Shown: positions 16,882-25,949, counted from the first letter of the stretch. The stretch: 62,852 bases of DNA from Nitrospiraceae bacterium UBA6905 (GCA_002451165.1 DKBH01000051.1:1-62852); one strand, 5' to 3'. Notes: generated by a model not told the origin, from the letters alone. Numbers and translations are program-made.

Positions 16882-18919
16882 AAAGATCCCTCAGAATATC
16901 AGGCATGAGATCACCAGGCTGGTGAAGGAGCTTAATGAGCACAGCTACCGCTACTATGTACTGGACTCCCCGGTCATCTCGGATGCTGAATACGACCGTC
17001 AGTACCGACGCCTGCGAGATCTGGAAGAACGATACGGCTGCGTACTGCCTGACTCGCCCACGCAACGGGTGGGTGCTCCTCCTTCGGAGCGCTTCGATAA
17101 AGTGAGGCATACAGAGCCAATGCTCTCCCTTGACAATGCCTTCGCACATGATGAGGTTTTGGAGTTCGACAAGAAATTACGAAAACTCCTCCGTTCTGAT
17201 GAGCAAATCGAATATACGGTCGAGCCGAAGTATGACGGCATAGCCATGGAGCTGACATACCGTGATGGTCTCTTGGTGAGAGCTTCTACACGGGGCGACG
17301 GATACGAAGGCGAGGACGTGACCCAAAATATCAGAACCATCCGGGAAGTTCCCCTGAGGATAGAGGGGGCATTGATCCCCCGTGAGATAGATATCCGTGG
17401 CGAGGTATACATGGACACCGATGAGTTCGAAGCCCTAAACAGGCGGCGGGAAAAACAGGGAGAGCCGGCATTCGCCAATCCGCGAAATGCTGCTGCAGGC
17501 TCGGTGCGGCAGCTCGACTCCCGCATAACCTCATCCCGCAGGCTCCACCTGGCCTGCTATGGCATAGGCTCAGTAGTGGGTATGATCTTCAGCAGCCAAA
17601 CTGAATTTATGAACTGGTTGAGGACAGCGAGGTTCCCGCTCCCGGCTAGAATGGCGGTGGCAAAAGGCGTCGAGCATGTCATCGATGAGATCCTGAAACT
17701 CGAACATGACCGAGATTCTTTTCCCTTTGAGACTGACGGCGCCGTGGTAAAGGTGAACGATTTCGGGCTACAGCAGAAACTCGGGGTAAAAACGCGGGAA
17801 CCGCGCTGGGCCATTGCTTACAAGTTTCAGGCCCATCAGGGGACGACGGTCATCCGGGAGATTCACGGCAGCGTCGGCCGGACAGGGGTCATAACGCCTT
17901 TTGCGGTCTTCGAGCCGGTACGGATCGGCGGCGTGTCTGTGTCCCGCTCGACGCTCCATAATTGGGACGAGATGGAACGGAAGGATATCCGCATTGGAGA
18001 TACCGTTGTCGTGGAGCGGGCAGGGGATGTCATTCCCCATGTTGTGACGGTCGTAAAAGAAAAGAGAACCGGCAGGGAAAGAAAATTCCCTGTCCCGGCG
18101 AAATGTCCTGCCTGCGGCTCTCAGGTCGTCCGTGAACAAGGTGAAGTCGCGGCCCGGTGCGTCTCGCTGCACTGCCCCGCTCAACTGCAGGAAAAGATCA
18201 TCCACTTTGCCTCGCGCGGTGGCATGGATATCGAAGGGCTCGGCGAAAAAAATGTCGAGCTCCTGTATGATAAGGGCCTCATCAGGAATTTTGAAGACAT
18301 TTACCGCCTGAAGAAGAACGATCTGCTCGATCTGCCCCGTTTTGCAGAAAAATCTGCACACAATCTCATCCAGGCTATCGAGAATTCGAAACGGGCGACA
18401 CTTGCCAGGTTCCTTTTCGCCATAGGCATCCTTCATGTCGGCGAATACGCCGCAAAGCTGCTGGCAAGGAACTTCAGGAGGCTGGAGGACCTCTTTGGCG
18501 TGCAGAAGGAGGACATCTTAGGGATCAGACAGATCGGTGAGAAGATCGCTGCGTCAGTGTCCGCGTTCTTCAGTGACTGGAAGAACCTTCAAGTCTTTGA
18601 ATCCATGAAGAAACTCGGGCTTGACCTGGCGAACCCAGACTTTGTATCCGCCAAAAAGGGCAGGCTGCCCTTTGAAGGTCTGACGGTTGTAATCACGGGA
18701 TCCCTTCCCATACCGAGAAAGGATGCCGAGGCCCTGATCGAATCACAGGGCGGCCATGCCGCGTCTTCGGTCTCGGCCAGCACGGACTACCTCGTTGCTG
18801 GCGATAATGCTGGCTCAAAGCTCGAGAAAGCAAAAAAACTCGGTGTCAAGATAATCACTTTTGATACTCTGATAAAGATGGCGGAAAACAGCGGGGCACA
18901 GCAAAGGCTTTTTTCATGA
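16874..18919 (+). CDS. ligA: NAD-dependent DNA ligase
   Basis: A 681-residue protein of normal length. Domain Ia contacts NMN (YRYYVLDSPVISDAEYD). The AMP-accepting lysine is Lys119 in VEPKYDGIAMEL. The OB fold, the four-Cys zinc finger (CPACGS ... CVSLHCP), helix-hairpin-helix repeats and a C-terminal BRCT domain (GLTVVITGSLPIPRKDAE) are all present. The start MTEKIPQ at 16874 overlaps pncC; longer starts would run through pncC. Confidence 0.97.
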   Translation: MTEKIPQNIRHEITRLVKELNEHSYRYYVLDSPVISDAEYDRQYRRLRDLEERYGCVLPDSPTQRVGAPPSERFDKVRHTEPMLSLDNAFAHDEVLEFDKKLRKLLRSDEQIEYTVEPKYDGIAMELTYRDGLLVRASTRGDGYEGEDVTQNIRTIREVPLRIEGALIPREIDIRGEVYMDTDEFEALNRRREKQGEPAFANPRNAAAGSVRQLDSRITSSRRLHLACYGIGSVVGMIFSSQTEFMNWLRTARFPLPARMAVAKGVEHVIDEILKLEHDRDSFPFETDGAVVKVNDFGLQQKLGVKTREPRWAIAYKFQAHQGTTVIREIHGSVGRTGVITPFAVFEPVRIGGVSVSRSTLHNWDEMERKDIRIGDTVVVERAGDVIPHVVTVVKEKRTGRERKFPVPAKCPACGSQVVREQGEVAARCVSLHCPAQLQEKIIHFASRGGMDIEGLGEKNVELLYDKGLIRNFEDIYRLKKNDLLDLPRFAEKSAHNLIQAIENSKRATLARFLFAIGILHVGEYAAKLLARNFRRLEDLFGVQKEDILGIRQIGEKIAASVSAFFSDWKNLQVFESMKKLGLDLANPDFVSAKKGRLPFEGLTVVITGSLPIPRKDAEALIESQGGHAASSVSASTDYLVAGDNAGSKLEKAKKLGVKIITFDTLIKMAENSGAQQRLFS

Positions 18920-19143
18920 AGCGAATGACCGAAAAAGAGCTTAGAGCGGCAGAGGATTATGAGGAACTGAAGTGGTATCAAGGTGTTCCTGTTATCGTTG
19001 CCGCCTTCTCGGAGACGTGGAAGCGTCTAGCTGACACCCATGATTATGACGATGCCGACTATTTTGTAGTAATGGATGAAGACGAAAAGGCGGCATTCTC
19101 CGGCACCTATTCCGACGATGAACCCATAGAGTCGAGCGACTGA
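18916..19143 (+). CDS. Small acidic protein, function unknown
   Basis: A 75-residue cytosolic-looking protein. Its ATG overlaps the ligA TGA by four bases, so it is translationally coupled to ligA. A Lys/Glu/Tyr-rich first half (ELKWYQGVPVIVAAFSETW) is followed by a strongly acidic tail (DYDDADYFVVMDEDEK). I recognise no family. Confidence 0.7.
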   Translation: MKRMTEKELRAAEDYEELKWYQGVPVIVAAFSETWKRLADTHDYDDADYFVVMDEDEKAAFSGTYSDDEPIESSD

Positions 19144-19468
19144 TGCCGTAAAGATCCTTATCATAGAAGATGAAGAGACGCTCCAGGAGTCGCTGAAGAG
19201 GATCCTCCTGAAGGAGGATTACGAGGTCAGGGCCGTTGAGAGCACTGAAAAGGCCCTGCCGCTCATAGTGGAAAAAGGCTGTGACCTCGTCATCACCGAT
19301 GTCATCCTCCCCGGCGAGAGCGGTATGGAATTCCTTAAGACGTGCAAAAAGAAGAACCCCGATCTGATCGTGATCGTCATGACTGAGTACGCCACGATCG
19401 AATCGGTTATTGCAGCGATCAGGGTCGGTGCCTATGAATATATCATCAAGCCCATTGATCATGAATAA
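19144..19468 (+). pseudogene. Response regulator receiver domain, broken
   Basis: The frame 19142-19468 encodes a clear CheY-type receiver: acidic pair in ILIIEDEETL, phosphoacceptor Asp in VITDVILPGES, MTEYATIES and the Lys of YIIKPIDHE. No start codon exists in that frame. The only placed ATG (19144, overlapping the previous TGA) reads into TAA after two codons, so the 5' end is frameshifted. The frame also ends at TAA right after KPIDHE, while homologous-looking codons (CKDLIKK) continue beyond it. A stand-alone receiver using an unusual start is the alternative. Confidence 0.65.
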
Positions 19469-19524
19469 TGCAAGGACCTGATAAAAAAGCCCTCGATGGG
19501 AAATCAGGCAACAGGAGGTAAGAA

Positions 19525-19866
19525 ATACATATCGATCATTACAGTTTCGGCAGGATAATCGTTGACGGAAAGACCTTCACCTCGGATGTAATCCTTTACC
19601 CTGACCGGGTCGATGCCACCTGGTGGAGGAAGGAGGGCCATTATCTCCAGAAGGTCGACCTAAAGGATATCGTCGCGGCAAAGCCTGAGCTCTTGATTGT
19701 CGGTACGGGTGCCCATGGTGTTATGGCTGTGCCGGAGAGCACGCTGAAATTCCTCGAATCCATGGAAATCAAAACCGAGATCCTGAAAACCGCGGACGCC
19801 GTAGTAAACTTCAATCGACAGCCCCCGAGTCGCAGGGTCATCGCTGCCCTCCACCTCACCTGCTGA
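19525..19866 (+). CDS. Mth938-like domain protein with ATA at the start position
   Basis: An intact 113-codon frame of the Mth938/NDUFAF3-like (DUF498) family. Conserved features are YSFGRIIVDGK, YPDRVDATWWRKEGH, PELLIVGTGAHGVM and a C-terminal DAVVNFN. AGGAGG (19513-19518) stands six bases before codon ATA at 19525; no ATG, GTG or TTG is in frame upstream before a stop. Either ATA is used, or a single G-to-A change silenced the gene. The neighbouring broken genes favour decay, but the body shows no damage. Function of the family in bacteria is unclear. Confidence 0.7.
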   Translation: MHIDHYSFGRIIVDGKTFTSDVILYPDRVDATWWRKEGHYLQKVDLKDIVAAKPELLIVGTGAHGVMAVPESTLKFLESMEIKTEILKTADAVVNFNRQPPSRRVIAALHLTC

Positions 19867-20496
19867 ACGACCGTTTTTTTCTGGCCGTCGGTAAGCTACT
19901 CCGGAGATCTGCTCAATTTATGGAAATGCTCTGCCATCCCCGAAAAGGGTCTGATACCAGTCGGGAAAGACGTACTCGTTAGCCGACGTTACAGCACTGT
20001 GTCGAGGAACTATCGTAGGGAAAATGCCCCACGAATGAATCAACGCAGGGGAATAGCTTATTATGCGCTGACTGGCAGCTGATGCAAGAGTATGCTCCCC
20101 ACTGAGTCAGGCAGTATTCACTTAATCTCTGGAAATCTCAGGGAGCCCCAGGCGAGAGCATTCCGTTACCCTTTCTGCTGAGCCACTCCCCGCATATTGA
20201 TAAGTTCTCAGTTCCAATACGAAGCCTGTCTGCTGCAGCCGAGGGGTCGAGATAATCAGAGGATAGAACCCCTATAAAACGTGCTATAATCTGTCATTAA
20301 TTATCCGTGCGGTCAGATCTCGGGCATACTTCGGCAAAAAAGTGTCGCCCGTTTCTCATAATCGAACGGTATGCGGTCGGCTCCTTCAGAATGTTCGTGG
20401 TGGTAGCAAGAGTTCGCTTTGACCTGAACAGGGAAGCAATGACCGCTGCATTATTACATGATGCTGTTGAACGGGAGAGATGCCATAGCGGCGAAA
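19867..20496 (+). other. Stretch without a recognisable gene
   Basis: Only short, unconvincing reading frames occur. A frame around 19905-20083 reads open for about 50 codons but has no start and resembles nothing I recognise. A -10-like TATAAT is at 20283-20288, upstream of the HIT pseudogene. The region fits eroded coding sequence. Confidence 0.5.
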
Positions 20497-20886
20497 ATGT
20501 ACCACGGAGAGTTTCCTTATTCAATTTCGTGCCCCTTTTGTTCTATCCCTGCAGGAGACATTCTAGATAAAAATTAAGTACGCACTTGCGGTAAGAGATA
20601 GGTGTCCCGTGAGCGAAGGGCATACGCTTATCATCACTAAACGGCACGTGGATGACTAAAAGAAGAAAGAAGTGGAACAGGCGCCCTACTTGAAAGAGTG
20701 AAGAATACCCTCGACAGGGAACTGAATCCTGACGGATATAACATTGGCATGAATATTGGAGAAGCCGCTGGCCAGAAAATTTTTCATGTGCACATACATC
20801 TTATTCTTATTCCCAGAACGAAAGAAGTAACGGTAAACGGAGATCGCGCAGTCAGAGGCGTCATACGGAACAAAATGAGTTATTAA
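20497..20886 (+). pseudogene. HIT-family nucleotide hydrolase, inactivated
   Basis: The HIT fold can be followed across three frames. It starts MYHGEFPYSISCPFCSIPAG at 20497 and stops at TAA (20575). It resumes in another frame as PVSEGHTLIITKRHVDD with a stop after DD. A third frame gives LNPDGYNIGMNIGEAAGQ and the catalytic HVHIHLI triad, ending at 20886. At least two nonsense codons and two frameshifts make it a clear pseudogene. Intact relatives hydrolyse nucleoside phosphoramidates or dinucleoside polyphosphates. Confidence 0.88.
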
Positions 20887-20968
20887 ATCATAAAGACCTT
20901 GATCGTCAGGGAAGTGCATGAAACGGAACCTATGTCCGTACTATCTGGAAACATCTTGAAGTTTTGAT

Positions 20969-20997
20969 TTGACAAAAAGCCGGCATTACCCTATATT
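20969..20997 (+). promoter_or_regulatory. Strong predicted sigma70 promoter of the aldehyde oxidoreductase gene
   Basis: TTGACA (20969-20974), 17 bases, TATATT (20992-20997). Transcription would start near 21004, giving a leader of about 105 bases before the ATG at 21110. I see no match to the Moco riboswitch in the leader. Confidence 0.7.
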
Positions 20998-21109
20998 TGG
21001 GCTATACAGCTGCATAACCTCTTTATTGCATAAGCACTGAAGTCCGTTCAGATATGTCAGATATGATTAAAATGTTGGAAAAACCCCCGGCAAAGAACAG
21101 GAGGAGGTC

Positions 21110-22846
21110 ATGGATAAGATCCTAAGAATCGATGTGGGCGCCGATGGCGGCCCGAAGGCAACAACAGTAGCGGTCGGTGAATACGCGGGCCTCGGCGGCA
21201 GGGCGCTGACTTCTGCGATCGTATCGAAAGAAGTCCCGCCGTTATGCCATCCCTTGGGTGGAGAGAACAAGCTGGTAATTGCCCCTGGCCTCTTGAGCGG
21301 GTCTGCAGGTTCAATGTCGGGCCGGATCTCTGTTGGCTGCAAGAGTCCGCTCACCGGCGGCATTAAAGAGTCGAACTCCGGCGGGCAGCCCTCGCAGGTT
21401 CTTGCGCGACTCGGCTACAACGCCATTGTTCTCGAAGGTAATCCGAAAGACAACACCCTTTACAAGGTATTCATCAACAAAGACGGGGTCAAGATCACGC
21501 CGGACAACAGCCTCCGGATGCTCCCCAACTACGACCTGATCGCAAAGATGAAGGCAGAGTACGGTGACAAGATAGCCTGCATATCAATCGGCCCGGCCGG
21601 CGAAATGAAGATGTGTGCAGCATCGGTGGCATTTACCGACATGGAATTACGGCCGACCCGCCATGCCGGCCGCGGCGGTGTGGGCGCAGTCATGGGTGCC
21701 AAGAATATCAAGGTCATCGTCCTCGATGACTCCGGCATGCCGATACGCGCTCCCAAGGACCCGCAGAAATTCCAGGATGCGAACAAGCGGTTCGTCAATG
21801 GGCTTAAATCTCATCCCGTAACCGGCCAGGGCCTTCCGGCATACGGCACGAACGTGCTGACGAATATTTTGAATGAGGTAGGCGGCTATCCCACCTATAA
21901 CTTCAAACAGGGCCGCTTTGACGGCGCCGCCAAGATCAGCGGCGAAACTCAGGCAGAAACGGAGACGAAGCGTGGCGGTCTTGCGACCCATGGCTGCCAT
22001 CGTGGCTGTGTCATCCAGTGCTCTGGCGTCTACCATGACAAGGACGGCCACTATCTCACAAAGCAGCCTGAGTACGAAACCGTCTGGGCACATGGCGGTA
22101 ATTGCGGCATCAGCGACCTCGATAAAATAGCCATGCTCGACTTCCTGGACGACAATTACGGCATTGATACAATCGAAATGGGTGCAACAATCGCAGTAGC
22201 AATGGAGGCTGGCCTCGCCAAGTTCGGCGATGCGGACGCGGCAATACAGCTGGTGCATGAGGTCGGCAAGGGCTCGCACCTCGGCCGCATACTCGGCAAT
22301 GGGGCTGCTATGACCGGCAAGGCATTCGGTGTGGAGCGGGTCCCGGTGGTCAAGGGGCAGGCAATGCCCGCGTACGACCCGCGGGCTGTCCAGGGAATAG
22401 GGGTCACCTATGCAACAAGCCCGATGGGCGCAGACCACACAGCCGGATACGCCGTTGCTCAGAATGTCCTGAAGGTGGGAGGAGATGTGAACGCACTCAA
22501 ACCCGAAGGGCAGGTTGAACTTTCGCGGAACCTTCAGATTGCGACCGCCGCCATCGACTCGACCGGCATGTGCCTCTTCATAGCCTTCGCCGTGCTCGAT
22601 CAGCCCGAAACCTTTCAGGCCCTTCTGGACATGCTCAATGCCTTTTACGGCCTGAACCTGACCGGCGACGGCGTGACAGAACTCGGGAAAAAGGTTCTCT
22701 CCATGGAGAGGGACTTCAATGCCCGCGCCGGTTTCACCCCGCAGCATGACCGGCTGCCCAGCTACTTCAAGTCAGAAAAATTTGCGCCGCACAATGTTAC
22801 CTTCGGGGTCAAGGATGAAGACCTCGATAAGGTCTTCAACTGGTAA
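21110..22846 (+). CDS. Aldehyde:ferredoxin oxidoreductase family tungsten/molybdenum enzyme
   Basis: A 578-residue AOR-family protein. The N-terminal domain (about 1-210) carries pterin-contact motifs (SVGCKSPLTGGIKESNSGG, RHAGRGGVGAVMGAKN). The [4Fe-4S] cluster is bound by a CxxxCxxxC set (HGCHRGCVIQCSG) plus a later Cys in DSTGMCLF. A second pterin segment is YETVWAHGGNCG. Such enzymes oxidise aldehydes to acids, or the reverse, with ferredoxin; the substrate is unknown. GGAGGAGG precedes the ATG. A MoaD-like gene and a radical SAM gene lie next door. A perfect terminator follows. Confidence 0.95.
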   Translation: MDKILRIDVGADGGPKATTVAVGEYAGLGGRALTSAIVSKEVPPLCHPLGGENKLVIAPGLLSGSAGSMSGRISVGCKSPLTGGIKESNSGGQPSQVLARLGYNAIVLEGNPKDNTLYKVFINKDGVKITPDNSLRMLPNYDLIAKMKAEYGDKIACISIGPAGEMKMCAASVAFTDMELRPTRHAGRGGVGAVMGAKNIKVIVLDDSGMPIRAPKDPQKFQDANKRFVNGLKSHPVTGQGLPAYGTNVLTNILNEVGGYPTYNFKQGRFDGAAKISGETQAETETKRGGLATHGCHRGCVIQCSGVYHDKDGHYLTKQPEYETVWAHGGNCGISDLDKIAMLDFLDDNYGIDTIEMGATIAVAMEAGLAKFGDADAAIQLVHEVGKGSHLGRILGNGAAMTGKAFGVERVPVVKGQAMPAYDPRAVQGIGVTYATSPMGADHTAGYAVAQNVLKVGGDVNALKPEGQVELSRNLQIATAAIDSTGMCLFIAFAVLDQPETFQALLDMLNAFYGLNLTGDGVTELGKKVLSMERDFNARAGFTPQHDRLPSYFKSEKFAPHNVTFGVKDEDLDKVFNW

Positions 22847-22865
22847 CCCAGCAGCATAATTATGC

Positions 22866-22897
22866 AAAAAAGGAGAGATCGATGTCTCTCCTTTTTT
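22866..22897 (+). terminator. Intrinsic terminator after the AOR gene
   Basis: Thirteen perfectly paired bases, AAAAAAGGAGAGA and TCTCTCCTTTTTT, around a six-base loop. The A and T tracts at both ends would let it work in both directions. Confidence 0.88.
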
Positions 22898-22960
22898 CTG
22901 CTCCCGGAGGATAGAATAGCAAGCATCAGGAAAACTAATGTGACTTTTGGCAGAAAGGAT

Positions 22961-23560
22961 ATGGAGAGTTATCCGCGCCTCGCCTTCCGTATGGAAGAAT
23001 CACGGCTCCTGAGCTTCTCGAGGCTGCTGCAGCAGGGTGTGACCATCAGGTGCCGCGTGGGCTGCAGCGTAAGCGCTTTTCTCAGGGAAGAGCTTCATGC
23101 GAAGGATGCAACCATCGAAAAGATCCAGTCCATCATGCTTGACGGAAAACCGGTCGATAACCTCGAAGCAGCGTACGTAAGCGACGGTTCAACGATTGCT
23201 CTTTCAGCTGCCATGCCGGGTCTTGTGGGCGCTACACTCAGGCGGGGTGGGGCATACGCATCGTTTCGGACTGCTATAACCTACCACGAAGGGGCTGATA
23301 TACGCAGATCGGGAGAGGGTTTTATCAGAATAAAACTCTTCAATCTCCTTATGGCCGAGTTAGGTCCTGACCTCTTGCAGCGGGGCTTCTTCCTCACGTC
23401 CAAAGAATTCATCGGCTTCATTGCCGGTCTTTCTCATGATTTCTGGCAGGGGTGCAGGCAGGTGACGCTCAACAGCGAGCCCATAGATCCCTTGAAACTT
23501 CGTGATCCTGCATGGCTGTTCCATAAGGAGCAGGTCTTTCTCATCGTATTTTTAGGCTGA
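22961..23560 (+). CDS. AOR-linked protein of unknown function with possible beta-grasp-like segments
   Basis: A 199-residue protein starting at MESYPRLAF, with GAAAGG before the ATG. The frame is open further upstream to 22862, but that part lies in the AOR terminator. No catalytic motif is recognised. Two segments have a similar pattern: an I/V-x-L-(D/N)-(G/S)-x-P-(V/I)-D core followed by L and a hydrophobic strand (IMLDGKPVDNLEAAYVSDG and VTLNSEPIDPLKL). This looks like a duplicated ubiquitin-like half. It lies between the AOR gene and the opposed MoaD-like gene, so a cofactor or assembly role is a guess from context. Confidence 0.72.
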   Translation: MESYPRLAFRMEESRLLSFSRLLQQGVTIRCRVGCSVSAFLREELHAKDATIEKIQSIMLDGKPVDNLEAAYVSDGSTIALSAAMPGLVGATLRRGGAYASFRTAITYHEGADIRRSGEGFIRIKLFNLLMAELGPDLLQRGFFLTSKEFIGFIAGLSHDFWQGCRQVTLNSEPIDPLKLRDPAWLFHKEQVFLIVFLG

Positions 23561-23806
23561 ACCGAGGCGCGGCAACCTATCCTGCCCCCCGGCAATAGGG
23601 GGGAAGAGGGCCAGTTCATCACCGTCATGCAGGATGTGTTTTGCCGGCCTGTGCTCCCCATTCACAATTCTGAGGAGAGCGATTTTTTCAGGAAGATTCA
23701 GGGAATTAATGGCATCGTCAATGGTAGAATTTTCAGGCAAATCAACCACCTGTTCATCAGGGCCGAATTTCCGCAGTGATGCAAACAGCTTGATCTTCAC
23801 CTTCAT
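23552..23806 (-). CDS. MoaD/ThiS family sulfur carrier protein with residues beyond Gly-Gly
   Basis: An 84-residue ubiquitin-like protein. Family features are VKIKLFASLRKFG at the start, DDAINSLNLP, and ELALFPPIAGG near the end. MoaD and ThiS end in Gly-Gly, which is adenylated and thiocarboxylated. Here eight residues (QDRLPRLGSA region) follow the GG, so the tail must be trimmed or the protein works differently. A G run follows the GCC codon, so a length change there would alter the tail. Orientation is opposite to the AOR gene, and the 3' ends overlap by nine bases. Confidence 0.88.
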   Translation of the reverse strand: MKVKIKLFASLRKFGPDEQVVDLPENSTIDDAINSLNLPEKIALLRIVNGEHRPAKHILHDGDELALFPPIAGGQDRLPRLGSA

Positions 23807-23927
23807 GGCCTGATTATACCAGACCGGCAGGTCCGGCCGGAATTCGAGCAGCCGGCGTAGGCTATCTGAAAAACCACTCTATGATTGAGGTCATACCGCC
23901 ATCTTGCTGGATTGTTAAAATAGAAGT

Positions 23928-25217
23928 ATGACGCAGAACGGACATCCGTCGCGGCTCTTCGTGGAGCTGACTACTCGGTGCAACCTCTCCTGCAGCATGT
24001 GCGTGAAACAGAACGGCAATGGCGGCATACCAGAAGGCACGATGTCACCGGATATCTTCGAAGCCCTGGCCCCGGCATTCCCTCATCTGGACGCCCTAGT
24101 GCTCAATGGGATAGGGGAGTCCCTGCTCCATCCCCAACTGGAGACGTTTATCAGAAAGGCAAGAATGCACCTCCCGCAGCACGCTTGGATAGGATTTCAG
24201 TCAAACGGCATGGCCATCAACGATCACCGGGCCGCATCACTCATCGAGGCGGGGCTCGACCGCATCTGCCTCTCGCTAGATACGCTTTCGGATGAGCAAT
24301 TCCGTTACATACGGAACGGCGGGAACATGGGCAGCATCGTGGAAGCCTTTGCGGTACTGCGCAAGACCAGACAACTAAATCCGGGACACCGCCTCAGAAT
24401 CGGGATCGAGTTTGTGTTGATGCGTAACAACCTTAACGAACTGCCCGAAACAATTCGCTGGGCAGCCAGAAGCGGCGCCAGCTTCGCCATGGTCACCCAG
24501 CTTCTCCCCTACCACAAAGACTTCGTGGCGCAGGCAGCCTACGACACCAACACTGCCGGAGCCATATCCATTTACGAGCGCTGGAAAAAAGAGGCTCTCC
24601 GGCAACATGTGGACATTGGGAATTATTTTGACATCTTTATGAAGTACGCAAAGACGCCGATGGATCAGCAGGTCATCAGATACGTCGAGCAGATGCGAAA
24701 CGAAGCTCATGCAGAGGGCATAACCCTTCATCTCGAAAAACTGCTGCATCGTGATGAGGAATGGTTCGCCCATGCCGGAGGGATATTCGAGGAGGCGCGC
24801 CGCGTTGCAGCATCAGAAGGGATCGAGCTGTCGCTGCCGGAGATGGCGCCAAGAAATACCAGGAGGTGCGAGTTTGTCGAGGGGGATGGCGCATTCGTTG
24901 CGTGGAATGGCGATGTTCATCCCTGCTACTTCCTCTGGCATCACTATGCATGCTATGTCGGCGGCATCAAAAAGCAGGTCAGGCCGTGGGTGCTCGGCAA
25001 TCTGCGGGAACGGGACATCACTGACATCTGGAATGATGAAGGCTCCCGTTCGTTCAGGGAGCGCGTGCGGGAATACAGGTTTCCCTTCTGCTTTGACTGC
25101 AGTTTCGCTCTCTGCGACTATGTGGGGGAATCGGATTTTGAGCACGATTGCTATCACGAACTCGTGCCCTGCGGTGCATGCCTCTGGTGTACCGGACTGT
25201 TTCAGTGTCTCCAGTAA
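23928..25217 (+). CDS. Radical SAM/SPASM protein, probable tungsten-cofactor oxidoreductase maturase
   Basis: A 429-residue protein. The radical SAM motif CxxxCxxC is CNLSCSMC at residues 17-24. Strand motifs NGIGESLLHP and FQSNGMAI are present. The C-terminal third is rich in Cys, with CEFVEGDGAF ... HPCYF ... CFDCSFALCDY ... CYHELVPCGACLWC, as expected for SPASM auxiliary clusters. A recognised radical SAM family sits beside AOR-type tungstoenzymes, and this gene fits it by length and neighbourhood. The modified target, cofactor or protein, is not known to me. Confidence 0.85.
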   Translation: MTQNGHPSRLFVELTTRCNLSCSMCVKQNGNGGIPEGTMSPDIFEALAPAFPHLDALVLNGIGESLLHPQLETFIRKARMHLPQHAWIGFQSNGMAINDHRAASLIEAGLDRICLSLDTLSDEQFRYIRNGGNMGSIVEAFAVLRKTRQLNPGHRLRIGIEFVLMRNNLNELPETIRWAARSGASFAMVTQLLPYHKDFVAQAAYDTNTAGAISIYERWKKEALRQHVDIGNYFDIFMKYAKTPMDQQVIRYVEQMRNEAHAEGITLHLEKLLHRDEEWFAHAGGIFEEARRVAASEGIELSLPEMAPRNTRRCEFVEGDGAFVAWNGDVHPCYFLWHHYACYVGGIKKQVRPWVLGNLRERDITDIWNDEGSRSFRERVREYRFPFCFDCSFALCDYVGESDFEHDCYHELVPCGACLWCTGLFQCLQ

Positions 25218-25433
25218 GCCGCCGTCGCTGCACTCCTGCGGATTTCCTGAACTTTATTATCACCCCCTCATTGTTCATGAAGTATCATAATTGCGGAGGC
25301 GATTAGACACCATTTATGAATGAAATGGGTAACACGAAAAGACAGGCTATTTCTTACTGCTGCATGCAGTAGTGCATTCGCCTTATGATAAAATAAAAAA
25401 GACGCACACTGACCTACAAAAGGAGAATTCTTT

Positions 25434-25949
25434 ATGCCGGACAGACAGCGTGGCAGTGGGGCATCCATGGTTGGAGAACAGTGTCTTGCCATTTCCCTTG
25501 AGTCCGCAGCCTCACATATCCTGACGAGCGACGGCAAGGAGATTTCCTTTACCAAGGCAATGCTGACGTTGCGCAATATCTGCGATACAGAGGTGGTCAA
25601 TGTTCTGCCCTTCACCAGCATCGGCCAGGAGGGCGGCACCGTTCAGGACGTTTCCCATGCCTTCTCTCATAAGGCTGTTGCCACCATCCCTCCGGGTGGA
25701 ACTGTCAGATGGGACGTTTTCGATCAACTGCTCCCCGCCCACCCTGGCATCGCGAGCAAAGTACACATGTTTGGTTATCGGGCGGCCCTGAACTGGATTT
25801 TCGATCTTACCGCATATGCTGAATACCGTCATGCGGGCTCTTCCGTTCCCGTGCAGACACCGGTCTCACGATGGACATTCCGCTGGAGAGTTACCAACGT
25901 GATCACAGGAGAAGTGGGCATTGCCATTGATACCCTGTCGGCAAAATAA
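25434..25949 (+). CDS. Conserved-looking protein of unknown function after the radical SAM gene
   Basis: A 171-residue protein with AAAGGAG ahead of the ATG. No signal peptide or transmembrane segment is seen. The sequence looks rich in beta strand (VVNVLPFTSIGQEGG, KAVATIPPGGTVRWDVFD, RWTFRWRVTNVITGEVG). I do not recognise the family. It lies 216 bases after the radical SAM gene; that gap holds no gene and a small palindrome (CTGCATGCAG near 25360). Confidence 0.68.
   Translation: MPDRQRGSGASMVGEQCLAISLESAASHILTSDGKEISFTKAMLTLRNICDTEVVNVLPFTSIGQEGGTVQDVSHAFSHKAVATIPPGGTVRWDVFDQLLPAHPGIASKVHMFGYRAALNWIFDLTAYAEYRHAGSSVPVQTPVSRWTFRWRVTNVITGEVGIAIDTLSAK

Noticed and set aside
21004..21109. Moco/Wco riboswitch in the leader of the AOR gene
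   Set aside because: The leader is AT-rich and lacks the conserved paired elements.
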